A stretch of DNA of 64,000 bases from Clostridioides difficile (lineage in GTDB: Bacteria > Bacillota > Clostridia > Peptostreptococcales > Peptostreptococcaceae). Location of the stretch: NCBI GenBank assembly GCA_012955965.1, contig JABBZI010000017.1, positions 25,834 through 89,833 of the forward strand. The letters run 5' to 3'. This document shows, one piece after another, positions 16,454-25,524 of the stretch. The position numbers and the translations under genes are program-made. The notes beneath the pieces were generated by a model. The model did not search any database. It was not told the origin of the DNA and worked only from the letters and a program-made list of their open reading frames with translations. The first letter of the stretch is position 1. Each line of letters starts with the position of its first letter.

Positions 16454-19276
16454 ATGCAGGAATCAAAACAACTAATTATAAATTCAAAATATAGTAATTT
16501 ATTAAATGAACTAAAAAAAAATTTAAAAGAATGTAAATCATTTTATTTTAGTGTAGCATTTATAAATTATAGTGGGGTACAATTGTTGCTGGATACATTT
16601 AAAGAATTGGAAGAAAAAAATGTAAAAGGAAAGATAATAACTACTACATATCTAAATTTCACAGAACCAAAAGCATTAGAAAAAATACAAGAATTTAATA
16701 ATATAGATATGAAAATATTCATAGCAGATAGAGAAAAAGGTTTTCATACAAAGGTATACATTTTTGAAAATGAAGACCATTATAAAATTATAATAGGTTC
16801 TTCAAATATTACTCAAAGTGCATTAAAAAGTAATATAGAATGGAATGTAAAGATAGTTTCAAAAGAAGATGAGCCATTTATAAAAGATGTATTGAAAGAG
16901 TATGATAACCTTTGGAAGATGAGTTCAAATCTTAATGATGAAGTGTTACAAAGATATATGTTATTTTTAAATGAAATTAAAAGAACAGAATCAAAAAGAA
17001 AAATGGTGTTTGATAATTTTGTACCAATTAGACCTAATAAGATGCAAATAAAAGCTATGGAAAACTTAGAAAGGCTAAGGACTCATGGAGAAAATAAAGC
17101 TTTAGTTATTGCTGCTACTGGAACAGGAAAGACATATATGTCCGCATTTGATGTAAGGGAATTTAAACCTAAGAGATTATTATTCATAGTTCATAGGGAA
17201 GAAATTTTAAAAAAGGCCAAAGAAACATTTTATAGATTGTTAAAAGGAATGAATTTAAAAACAGGTTTATTTACTGGTAATAAAAAAAACTCTGACGCAG
17301 ATTATCTATTTGCAACAATACAAACTATGAATAAGCATTATACTGAGTTTGAAGAGGATTGTTTCGATTATATTATAATTGATGAAGCTCATCATAGTGC
17401 CAGTAAATCATATTTAAATATTTTGGATTACTTTAAACCTAAGTTTACATTAGGTATGACTGCTACTCCAGAGAGATGTGACAGTTTAAGTGTATTTGAG
17501 CTTTTTGATAATAATGTTGCCTTAGAAGTTAGATTGCATGAAGCACTTGAAGAAGATTTAGTAATACCATTTCATTACTTTGGTATAACAGATGTTGAAG
17601 GTGTAGATTTAGAGAATGTTGATTTAGAGAATACATCAGAGTTAGCTAAACGCTTAATGATACACAAAAGAGTAGATTTTATTATTGAAAAAATGAATTT
17701 TTATGGACATGATGGACAGTTTAGAAAATTATTAGGATTCTGTGTAAATATAGAACACGCAAGGTATATGGCTGAAGAGTTTAAGAAAAGAGGTATAAAT
17801 AGTGTTGCACTTTGTGGTGAGGATTCTATTGATAAAAGACAAGAATATATTGAACAATTAGAAAGTAATAAGGATAGTTTGCAGGCTATATTTACTGTTG
17901 ATATATTTAATGAAGGTGTTGATATACCTTCTATAAATACTATTTTAATGCTACGACCTACTGCATCTCCTATAATATTTATTCAACAATTAGGGAGAGG
18001 GCTTAGAAAAAGTGGAGATAAAGAATTTTTAACAGTACTTGATTTTATAGGAAATCATAAGAAGTCCTTTTTAATAGCTATAGCTTTAAATGGTGCAAGA
18101 TATTATGATAAGGATAGCATAAAGATAGCTGTAAGTACTGATTTTGCTAATATACCAGGATGTACTCATATTCAAATTGATGAAATCTCTAAGGAAAGAA
18201 TTCTAACACAGATTGATGGAGAAAATTTCAGGTCAGCACAATATTTGAAGGATGAATATAATCAATTCAAAATCTTATGTGGAGGAAGAGTACCATATTT
18301 CTTATTAGATTATATAAAATTTGATGGTTCACCAGACCCAGTTAAGTTTATAGATAAAGATGGGACTTATTTAAGTTTTATAGGTAAGATAGAAAAGGAT
18401 GATAGTATTAAAACATTATTAATGGATAAGGATTTTGAAAAAATATTAAAAGAATTAAATGCTAGTTTACCTTTAAAAAGAATAAATGAATTTATCATAC
18501 TTAAATATTTATTAAATTATGAGAGTATTAACATAGAAATAGCAACTAATGAAATATTAAAGTATATTAATAAAATAGACTATGATAGTGTAATTCATGC
18601 TTTTGAATGTTTGAATCATCAATATTGCGATTCATCAATAATAAAAAATAAGGTTAAACTAATAGAGTATAAAGGTGATACTTTGTATAGAAGTAGTATA
18701 TTTACCCAAATAATTAATGATAAAAAATATAGAAAATATATAGAGGATGCTATTACATATGGGGTTATTAGATATGAAAAAGAGTTCAAAGAAGATTACT
18801 ATGGAGTACCATTCTTAAAGTTATATGAACAGTACAAAATGATTGATATAGCATTACTTTCTAATTATAGAAAGATTCATTCTGCATTTAGAGGGAGTGG
18901 ACTTTTGGTTAATGGGAATGAATATTTCCTATTTATTGATTTACATAAGGAAGAAGGAATAGATGAAAGGATAAATTATAAGGACAAATTTCTAAATCAA
19001 CATTATTTTCAGTGGCAATCTCCAAATTCTACACGACAGTTAACTGATAGAGGGAAGAATTTAATTCATAATAAAGATAGAAAAGTTAACTTACACTTAT
19101 TTGTGAGAAAATATAAAGAAATAGATAAGAAGGCACAACCATATATTTATATAGGTAAGGGTGATACTGTAGAATATAGAGGGGAAAAGCCTATAACCAT
19201 GAAGATAAAACTTCATCAAGAAGTTCCTGTTAAAATATATAGAGAATTTATAAAAAAAGTAGAGGTAATGAAATAG
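16454..19276 (+). CDS. PLD-like nuclease / SF2 helicase / DUF3427 fusion protein
   Basis: A 940-residue cytoplasmic protein of three parts. Residues 1-160 form a phospholipase-D-like domain with a single HxK motif (H98, K100, and GSSN with N118). Residues 190-560 are an SF2 helicase: Walker A AATGTGKT (220-227), DEAH (310-313), TLGMTATPE, and motif VI QQLGRGLRK (about 511-519). The remainder (about 570-935) matches the DUF3427 type. Relatives resemble restriction-type helicases and are found as single accessory genes, sometimes with NUDIX enzymes. The HxK motif suggests nuclease or DNA-binding activity. It converges on a NUDIX gene through a palindrome coding both C-termini. A role in defence or DNA repair is inference. 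Confidence 0.85.
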   Translation: MQESKQLIINSKYSNLLNELKKNLKECKSFYFSVAFINYSGVQLLLDTFKELEEKNVKGKIITTTYLNFTEPKALEKIQEFNNIDMKIFIADREKGFHTKVYIFENEDHYKIIIGSSNITQSALKSNIEWNVKIVSKEDEPFIKDVLKEYDNLWKMSSNLNDEVLQRYMLFLNEIKRTESKRKMVFDNFVPIRPNKMQIKAMENLERLRTHGENKALVIAATGTGKTYMSAFDVREFKPKRLLFIVHREEILKKAKETFYRLLKGMNLKTGLFTGNKKNSDADYLFATIQTMNKHYTEFEEDCFDYIIIDEAHHSASKSYLNILDYFKPKFTLGMTATPERCDSLSVFELFDNNVALEVRLHEALEEDLVIPFHYFGITDVEGVDLENVDLENTSELAKRLMIHKRVDFIIEKMNFYGHDGQFRKLLGFCVNIEHARYMAEEFKKRGINSVALCGEDSIDKRQEYIEQLESNKDSLQAIFTVDIFNEGVDIPSINTILMLRPTASPIIFIQQLGRGLRKSGDKEFLTVLDFIGNHKKSFLIAIALNGARYYDKDSIKIAVSTDFANIPGCTHIQIDEISKERILTQIDGENFRSAQYLKDEYNQFKILCGGRVPYFLLDYIKFDGSPDPVKFIDKDGTYLSFIGKIEKDDSIKTLLMDKDFEKILKELNASLPLKRINEFIILKYLLNYESINIEIATNEILKYINKIDYDSVIHAFECLNHQYCDSSIIKNKVKLIEYKGDTLYRSSIFTQIINDKKYRKYIEDAITYGVIRYEKEFKEDYYGVPFLKLYEQYKMIDIALLSNYRKIHSAFRGSGLLVNGNEYFLFIDLHKEEGIDERINYKDKFLNQHYFQWQSPNSTRQLTDRGKNLIHNKDRKVNLHLFVRKYKEIDKKAQPYIYIGKGDTVEYRGEKPITMKIKLHQEVPVKIYREFIKKVEVMK

Positions 19277-19310
19277 GGATATATTAATATATCCCTATTT
19301 CATTACCTCT
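19261..19310. terminator. Perfect 50-base palindrome: bidirectional terminator that codes both C-termini
   Basis: Arms of 24 bp (19261-19284 and 19287-19310) around a 2-base centre contain GAGGTAATGAAATAG in both orientations. The left arm holds the helicase stop codon and last codons, the right arm those of the NUDIX gene. T-runs lie beyond each side (TTTT on plus; a run of seven on minus). Confidence 0.85.
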
Positions 19311-19684
19311 TTTACAATAGGGATATCTGCAGGAGCCCATACTAAAGAGCCTAAGTTTTCTTTTTTAAGGTAAATTAACTTGGAGTGTTCATTCGGAGTA
19401 GGAAACTCCTCTATTAATGAACATTTTATACCAATTAAGTTTACTATAATTTTTTCATATTCATGAGTATTTTCAGCAAATATAATATCTGCTTTCACTT
19501 TACAACTTAATTCTTCTTGTATTTCTCTTTCTATTGCATCAAATAAAGATTCTCCTTCTTTAACTTTTCCACCTGGAAATTCCCAGTGATTTGGTAGAGA
19601 CATATCTGGAGCTCTAAGAGCACATAGAATTTCATTATTCTCATTTTCTATAATTGCAGCAACTACTTTTATTATTTTTTTCAA
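19295..19684 (-). CDS. NUDIX hydrolase, MutT-like (deoxy)nucleoside triphosphate pyrophosphohydrolase
   Basis: Cytoplasmic 129-residue enzyme that hydrolyses NTP or modified dNTP to the monophosphate and pyrophosphate. The NUDIX box is intact: GGKVKEGE, then a REIQEEL core (about residues 38-60). LPNHWEFPGGK before it is typical of MutT/CTP-pyrophosphohydrolase types. I start at the TTG at 19684 because GAGGTGA lies 5 bases upstream; the frame stays open further upstream, but that extension is hydrophobic and lacks an RBS. It converges on the helicase gene, and its last five residues are written in the shared palindrome. House-cleaning of oxidised nucleotides is the default role; a function with the helicase is possible. 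Confidence 0.88.
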   Translation of the reverse strand: MKKIIKVVAAIIENENNEILCALRAPDMSLPNHWEFPGGKVKEGESLFDAIEREIQEELSCKVKADIIFAENTHEYEKIIVNLIGIKCSLIEEFPTPNEHSKLIYLKKENLGSLVWAPADIPIVKEVMK

Positions 19685-19972
19685 CGAAATCACCTCATAA
19701 AATAAAATACCATAATTAATAAATTTAAACAAATTTAAAATTATAAAGTTAATTGTAAATATAATAGTATATATATTTTTACTACTTGTACCTTTATAAA
19801 TAGAAGATGCCATTTTAGATAAACTAAAGATTGTATCTAGTAATTATAAATTTTTTTATAATATATTTAAGGATAAGCTTATATAAGAGAAATGTATATG
19901 AATATATACATAAATGTTAAAATTAGTTGATAGAATTTAAATAATAAATTTAGTACGATAAATATAGGAGAT

Positions 19973-20407
19973 ATGAAAAATATGCTTAATACAAATTTGA
20001 AAAGACTAAGAAAAATTCATCAGTATACACAAGAGGATTTAGCTGAGAAACTTAATATATCTAGACAATCAGTAGCAAAATGGGAAAGTGGAGAATCTGT
20101 TCCTGATATAGATAATTGTATTAAACTTGCAAAATTATACAATGTCAAACTAGATGACTTAGTTAATCATTCAGAAGAAAAAACAGGTATTATAGTACCA
20201 CCTAAAGGGAAATTTTTCTTTGGAGCTGTTGTAGTTGGAGAATGTGGTCAGATTGTTATTCCAAAAGAAGCAAGGGATATATTTAATATAAATACAGGAG
20301 ATAAATTATTGATACTTGGAGATGAAGAAAGAGGATTAGGAATTGTTCATCAACGTGATTTAGTAAATTTCATAGGTCATATGGGAGTAACAGATAAAGA
20401 AGAGTGA
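19973..20407 (+). CDS. Xre-type HTH regulator fused to an AbrB/SpoVT-like domain
   Basis: A 144-residue DNA-binding protein. The N-terminal HTH_3 domain (about 5-60) reads LKRLRKIHQYTQEDLAEKLN, then SRQSVAKWESGES. The C-terminal half (about 72-125) resembles a swapped-hairpin AbrB domain: CGQIVIPKEARDIFNINTGD then KLLILGD. Fusion of an Xre helix-turn-helix to an AbrB domain is a known clostridial arrangement. The ATG at 19973 is only 2 bases from AGGAG, so the ATG at 19982 (11 bases away) is a real alternative. It lies 31 bases upstream of a broken glycosyltransferase, which it may have regulated, perhaps sensing something linked to that product. Confidence 0.82.
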   Translation: MKNMLNTNLKRLRKIHQYTQEDLAEKLNISRQSVAKWESGESVPDIDNCIKLAKLYNVKLDDLVNHSEEKTGIIVPPKGKFFFGAVVVGECGQIVIPKEARDIFNINTGDKLLILGDEERGLGIVHQRDLVNFIGHMGVTDKEE

Positions 20408-20438
20408 TTTTAAAAAATTATAAAAGGATGGATAAAGT

Positions 20439-21612
20439 ATGAGTAAAATAGTATTTTTCAGCATTCCTGCATATGGTCATACTAATCCTACAATTGAAGT
20501 AGTTCGTGAATTAGTCAATAGAGGGAACGAAGTATTGTATTATTCTTTTAATGAATTTAAATATAAAATTGAAGATGCTGGAGCAAATTTATTGGTTGTG
20601 ATAAATATCTTCCAGAATTACGTCCTGAAGATGAGAAAAAATTGGCAAAGATTTCTCTGGGTTAATTGATATGATAGTATGTACTACGATATCTTTGGAG
20701 GAAAAAGTATGTAGAGAACTTAAAGATTTTAATCCAGATTGTGTTGTATCAGATTCATTAAGCTTTTGGGGGAAGTTGTTTGCACAAAAACTTAATATTC
20801 CATATATATGCTCTACAACAACTTTTGCATTTAATAAATATACAGCAAAGATGATGAAGCAAAGTTTTATGGAAGTTATCCGTACGATTTTTGGTGTGAG
20901 ACTCATTAATAAAAAAATAAAGCTACTACAAAGAAAAGGATATGATGTAAAAAATTTTATCTCTATGGTTTCCAATGACAATGATACAAATACTATTGTC
21001 TATACATCAAAAGAATTTCAACCAATGGCAGAAACTTTTTCCAGTAAGTATTCCTTTGTAGGACCATCGGTATCAAAGTTGATTGTCGAACCTAAAGATA
21101 AAAAGAAAAAGCTTATATATATTTCACTTGGCACGATTAATAATAAAAATATTAACTTTTATGAAAACTGTATAAATGCATTTAAAGATTGTGATGTTGA
21201 TGTAATCATGTCTGTTGGTAGAGATACTGACATTAAAAGTTTAGGGCATATACCAAATAATTTTGAAGTTAAAAATAGTGTTGAACAGATTGCTATACTT
21301 CAAGAAACTGATGTGTTTATTACTCATTGTGGTATGAATAGTGTAAATGAAAGTTTGTATTATGGTGTACCTATGGTATTATTTCCACAACATTCAGAAC
21401 AGAGAATGGTAGCTAATAGAGTTGCTTATTTAGGTGCAGGGCTTATGTTAAAAGAAAATAGGTCAAAAAATATTAAAGATACAGTATTTAAAGTCATGAA
21501 TAACAATGAATATAAAGGAAATGCAATTAAACTATCTAAAAGCTTTTATAATGCAGGAGGTTCAAAGAAGGCAGCTGATGTAATATTACAGTTGATAAAG
21601 TCATATTGTTGA
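20439..21612 (+). pseudogene. MGT-type UDP-glycosyltransferase, broken by two frameshifts
   Basis: The N-terminus (MSKIVFFSIPAYGHTNPTIE) and C-terminus (THCGMNSVNESLYYGVPMV, donor-sugar site) are those of macrolide-type glycosyltransferases, which transfer sugar from UDP-glucose to small acceptors. The reading shifts twice: frame one is lost near 20590, a middle piece (DKYLPELRPEDEKK) reads in a second frame to about 20645, and the rest (DFSGLIDMIVC onward) in a third. Each shift equals loss of one base; the second lies at an A6 run. A 313-residue downstream ORF starts at 20671 but lacks an RBS and the acceptor-binding N-domain. Sequencing error is possible but two events favour decay. Confidence 0.78.
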
Positions 21613-21694
21613 GGATATAAATTTAGAAAAAATACTGACAGTGAGGTCTTTTAACCTACCAGTTAGGGCATATATATTGATGTTAAATATGAGG

Positions 21695-21734
21695 GATGTT
21701 ATATTTTAATAGAAAAATATAACATCTTTTTTTT
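21695..21734 (+). terminator. Intrinsic terminator
   Basis: GATGTTATATTTT pairs perfectly with AAAATATAACATC and is followed by a run of eight T residues. It ends the regulator/glycosyltransferase transcript. Confidence 0.85.
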
Positions 21735-21778
21735 GTGAATGATGATAAGTTTTAAATAATAAAAGGAGGGAAATTAAC

Positions 21779-22180
21779 ATGAGAAAATATAAATTTATTT
21801 TATTAGTATTAATTATAGGTATTGTAGGTATATCAGGAAGTGTTGTATATAATAATTATTTCAAGCCATGGAAGGATGCTGAGATATATATCAATAAATA
21901 TATGGAAAAACAATGTGTTTCAGAAGATGATATAAAGAGTATTACAAAAGAAAAGGCAAAGAAAGCAAGTTACAAAGGAATACTGTATAGAGTAAATTAC
22001 AAAGATGATTCACAGTATGAATATCAATATTTTTATAGTGATGATTATTATGCTCTATATGTAAATAAAGTTATGCTACAAATTTATAATGTAGAAAATA
22101 ATAAGCTTCTAAAAAGTAATGAAGAATTAAAAAGTGTTAGGTATCCACCAATTTATCTTAAAAAAGAGTTGGATAAATAG
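21779..22180 (+). CDS. DUF3139-family small membrane-anchored protein
   Basis: A 133-residue protein with one N-terminal hydrophobic segment (FILLVLIIGIVGISGSVVY, about residues 6-24), so a signal anchor with the rest outside the cell. The body is rich in Lys, Tyr and Asp; the YKGILYRVNYKDD segment is typical of DUF3139, a family of unknown function common in clostridia. RBS AGGAGGG gives a clear start. It stands alone between a terminator and a dispersed hairpin that may terminate it. No function can be given. Confidence 0.7.
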   Translation: MRKYKFILLVLIIGIVGISGSVVYNNYFKPWKDAEIYINKYMEKQCVSEDDIKSITKEKAKKASYKGILYRVNYKDDSQYEYQYFYSDDYYALYVNKVMLQIYNVENNKLLKSNEELKSVRYPPIYLKKELDK

Positions 22181-22303
22181 TTCATGATAAAATAGAATGA
22201 TTTTTTATGGTAATTTACTTTAAAATAGTGCTATCATATTTAAATACAAATTTATCATTATATCGAAATATTCATAGTTTTAAAGATGTTGCAAATTATA
22301 AAA

Positions 22304-22367
22304 AGAACTCAAATATATATGTGGAAATTTAGGGTTGTTCTATACATATATACTTGAGTTCTTTTTA
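22304..22367 (+). terminator. Terminator-like hairpin, copy 2 of a dispersed pair
   Basis: AGAACTCAAATATATATGT pairs (one mismatch) with ACATATATACTTGAGTTCT, then TTTTTATTGAAAAGAG. Stem, loop-side CTATACATATAT and 3' flank all match the copy at 10521-10584. It lies 120 bases after the DUF3139 gene. Confidence 0.65.
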
Positions 22368-22707
22368 TTGAAAAGAGCAACATATTAAAATAATTTGAAT
22401 AATAATGAAACATTAGTAAAAAAAATAAAAATAAAATTATTGTATTTGTCATTGGTGAATCTCATCAAATACGAATGATAGAGAAAATGAAGTTTTACTA
22501 TGAAATATGATAATGATGTATTGTTAAAAATTTTAAATATATAGATACAAAATTTAATACTGTATTAATTTCATTTTTTTATATGAAAATTAATACAGTA
22601 CTAGACCTTATTTTTACAATACTTTATCTTGCAAATAGTGCTAGATTTTGATTTAAGTTGACAATCTATATAAGATTGCATACAATTAACTTAATAACTG
22701 AATAAAT

Positions 22708-22840
22708 ATATTTAAAGAGTAGGGAAGTTGGTGAAAATCCAACACGAACCCATCACTGTAAGCATGAATAAATTCCACATAATACCAGAGTTACTTGGCA
22801 AAATTGAGGGATTAAATGTGTAAGTCAGATACCTGCATTA
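22708..22840 (+). ncRNA. Cobalamin riboswitch
   Basis: Conserved blocks occur in order: GGGAA, GGTGAAAATCC, ACCCATCACTGTAAGC, a CCAGAG...TTGGC region, a GAGGGA block, and the B12-box-like AGTCAGATACCTGC at 22823-22836. It is followed by a terminator (22932-22961) and a nickel/peptide-type ABC operon. Binding of adenosyl- or aquo-cobalamin is expected to promote termination and switch the transporter off. The exact 5' edge is uncertain by 10-20 bases. Confidence 0.85.
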
Positions 22841-22931
22841 AATATTAATAAATAAATTTAGGGGGGAGCAACTAAACTTATTATTTTGTATATGAAATTT
22901 AGAAATTGAAGTATACATATTAAAATGGGAT

Positions 22932-22961
22932 GTTATAGCATTATTTGCTATAGCTTTTTTT
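22932..22961 (+). terminator. Expression-platform terminator of the cobalamin riboswitch
   Basis: GTTATAGCA pairs with TGCTATAGC and is followed by seven T residues, 35 bases before the first gene. Placement implies transcriptional riboswitch control. Confidence 0.8.
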
Positions 22962-22995
22962 ATGCTCATATTTATAAACAAGGGGGAAGTATATA

Positions 22996-24576
22996 ATGAG
23001 GAAGAACTCAAATAAGAAGTTAATTAGTGTGATTTTAACAGTTGTGTTAATGTTATCCTTATTAGCTGGATGTAGTAAGCCAAAAGAAAAAAATGATGTT
23101 AGCAAAATGAATAATGAAAAGGAAGTAGTTTTAGCAGCAGCTAGAGATTTGGCTCCAGGAGAGCAAGATGCATATTACACAAGTTCAATACTTTATGTAT
23201 GGGAGCCATTAATAGGGTTAGGTGATGATGGCAAACCAAAAGCAGAACTTGCAGAGAAGTGGTCAAATTCAGATGACTATAAAGAATGGACATTTAAAAT
23301 AAAGAAAGGTGTAAAATTCCATGATGGAGTAGAGTTAAATGCTGATTCAGTAGTAAAAAACTTTGAGCGTTATATGAGTATGAAAACTAAATCTTCACCT
23401 TTTTATTCATTTGATATAGAAAAAACATATCCTAATTTACAAGAGGTGAGTAAAGTTTCAGACTATGAAGTTAAACTTACTTTTAGCAAGCCAATATCAA
23501 CTTTAATATATAATATGGCTAGGTTTGGAAGTGCTATGTATAGCCCAGAGTGTTTTGATGTGCAAACAGGAGATTTTACTAAGTATGCACAAGGAACTGG
23601 TCCATTTAAAATAAAAGACAGAGAAAAAGAACAATATGTTTTATTAGAGAGAAATCAAGATTATTATGGAGAGAAAAGTAAAGTTAAAAATGTAAGAGTA
23701 AATGTAATTAAAGATGCTCAGACTCGTTATACAGCACTTAAATCAGAAGAAATTATGGGTGTTATGGACCTAGGAGCAATTACTCCTGAGTTAGCAAGTG
23801 AACTAGTAAAGGATGAAAACTTTGAGATTAAATCATCTCCATCAACAATAACTCAATTTATATCAACAAATGGTACGAGAGCACCATTTAATAATGTGAA
23901 AATAAAAGAAGCATTAAGTTTATTGATAGATAGAGAAACTATAGTAAATAAATTTTATGGAGGATATGGAACTCCAACTATGAATATATTGAACCATGGT
24001 TCTCCTTTTGGTAAGGAAATTAAACCTATTTATGATGCTGAAAAAGCAAAGAAAATCATAAATAACGAATTAAAAGGAGAAACAAAAGAGCTAGAATTTA
24101 TAATTCCATCTTATGGAGTAGACCGTTACCCATATAAAACTGTGGCAGAGTATATACAATCTGTATTAAGTGAAGTTGGGTTAAATTCTAAAATAACTAT
24201 ACTTGATGGAGCTGCTTTTAAGGAAGCACAAAAAACAGGAAATTATGATATAGCTCTTCACACTCAAGGGCTTCCAAATGCAGAGCCATTTTCTATATTC
24301 GATAGTTATATGAGAAGTACAGGTTCAAGTAATATAGCTTATTCATTAGGTTATAAAAATGAAAGAGCAGATGAGTTGATAGCTAAATTAGAAAAAACAA
24401 TGGATTTAGATGAAAGAAGTAAAATATATGATGAACTTCAAGATATATCAGCAGAACATCCATCAGCTATACCATTATTTGAAGATGTTAACCTAATTGC
24501 ATATAATAAAAAAATAACTGGGTACAAGCCTACATTATATGGAACTACATTAGCAAGTATGGAGTGGAGTGAGTAG
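22996..24576 (+). CDS. ABC transporter substrate-binding lipoprotein (Nik/Opp family)
   Basis: Extracytoplasmic solute receptor of 526 residues, SBP_bac_5 type. The signal peptide ends in lipobox LLAGC with the lipidated C26. The family core motifs are present: LAEKWSNSDDYKEWTFKIKK, then KFHDG. RBS AAGGGGG precedes the ATG. It heads a five-gene ABC operon below a cobalamin riboswitch and terminator. The family binds peptides, nickel or metal chelates; control by B12 points to cobalt or a corrinoid-related ligand rather than peptides. That ligand is inference; the binding-pocket residues cannot be judged from sequence alone. Confidence 0.88.
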   Translation: MRKNSNKKLISVILTVVLMLSLLAGCSKPKEKNDVSKMNNEKEVVLAAARDLAPGEQDAYYTSSILYVWEPLIGLGDDGKPKAELAEKWSNSDDYKEWTFKIKKGVKFHDGVELNADSVVKNFERYMSMKTKSSPFYSFDIEKTYPNLQEVSKVSDYEVKLTFSKPISTLIYNMARFGSAMYSPECFDVQTGDFTKYAQGTGPFKIKDREKEQYVLLERNQDYYGEKSKVKNVRVNVIKDAQTRYTALKSEEIMGVMDLGAITPELASELVKDENFEIKSSPSTITQFISTNGTRAPFNNVKIKEALSLLIDRETIVNKFYGGYGTPTMNILNHGSPFGKEIKPIYDAEKAKKIINNELKGETKELEFIIPSYGVDRYPYKTVAEYIQSVLSEVGLNSKITILDGAAFKEAQKTGNYDIALHTQGLPNAEPFSIFDSYMRSTGSSNIAYSLGYKNERADELIAKLEKTMDLDERSKIYDELQDISAEHPSAIPLFEDVNLIAYNKKITGYKPTLYGTTLASMEWSE

Positions 24577-25523
24577 TGAAAAATTCATTTAAATATTTGA
24601 TTAGAAGAATATTGATGACTATTCCTACTTTGATAGGAATAACATTTTTAGCATTTATATTGGGTGTTATAGCTCCTGGTGACCCAGCAGTTGAATATTT
24701 AAGCATGGATGGTATTTCTGCTCCTACAGAAGAAGAAATAGAAATAGTTAGAGAAGAACTAGGACTAAATGATAGTATTATAGTTCAGTATATTAATTGG
24801 ACTAAAAAAGCTATAACTGGAGATTTAGGACTTTCCTATATCAAAAAGACATCTATAACAGAAGATATATTGAGAAGGTTGCCAATAACCTTCTCTTTAT
24901 CTTTAATGGCTATGTTTTTTGTTATAGTGTTGTCTATACCATTAGCTATAATCATGGCTCTTAGGAAGGATTCAGCTATAGATAAGATTGGGACTTTTGT
25001 ATCATTATTTCTGACTTCTATCCCAGGATTTTGGTTAGCCATTATCATGCTAGGTATATTTTGTGAAACGCTTAGGTGGTTACCTACAAGTGGGTATGGA
25101 ACAATTAAACACTTAATAATGCCTGGATTTGTTTTAGCAGCTGGGACAATAGGAACTGTAGCTAGGTTAAATAGAGCAACTTTAATAGAAAGTATGGGAC
25201 AAAACTACATAACAGTAGCAAAATCTAAAGGATTGCCAAATAGGATAGTTACTTTTAAGTATGCCTTTTTAAACTCTTTAATGCCTATTGTAACTGTTTT
25301 AGGAAACTATTTTGGTGCAATTTTAGGAGGCTCTACAGTAGTTGAAGTTATTTTTAGTATTCCAGGTATGGGAAGCTATGTAATACAAGGAATAATGAGT
25401 AGAGATTATCCTGTTGTACAAGGATATGTACTATTTACAGGAATTATATTTGTATTGTTTAGTTTAGTTGTAGATATATGTTATCTATTTCTTAATCCTA
25501 AAATAAGGATAGGAGGTAAATGA
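24576..25523 (+). CDS. ABC transporter permease (NikB/OppB type)
   Basis: Inner-membrane permease of 315 residues with six predicted helices. The N-terminus RRILMTIPTLIGITFLAF is typical of DppB/NikB. The EAA loop, which contacts the ATPases, is near AKSKGLPNRIVTFKYAFLNS (about 215-234). The GTG start overlaps the last base of the receptor stop codon, so translation is coupled, with GGAGTGGAG upstream as RBS. It pairs with the permease at 25525. Confidence 0.87.
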   Translation: MKNSFKYLIRRILMTIPTLIGITFLAFILGVIAPGDPAVEYLSMDGISAPTEEEIEIVREELGLNDSIIVQYINWTKKAITGDLGLSYIKKTSITEDILRRLPITFSLSLMAMFFVIVLSIPLAIIMALRKDSAIDKIGTFVSLFLTSIPGFWLAIIMLGIFCETLRWLPTSGYGTIKHLIMPGFVLAAGTIGTVARLNRATLIESMGQNYITVAKSKGLPNRIVTFKYAFLNSLMPIVTVLGNYFGAILGGSTVVEVIFSIPGMGSYVIQGIMSRDYPVVQGYVLFTGIIFVLFSLVVDICYLFLNPKIRIGGK

Positions 25524-25524
25524 T

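Noticed and set aside
20589..20981. Minus-strand open frame of 130 codons over the glycosyltransferase
   Set aside because: Antisense to a recognisable, frameshifted MGT gene; no family features of its own.
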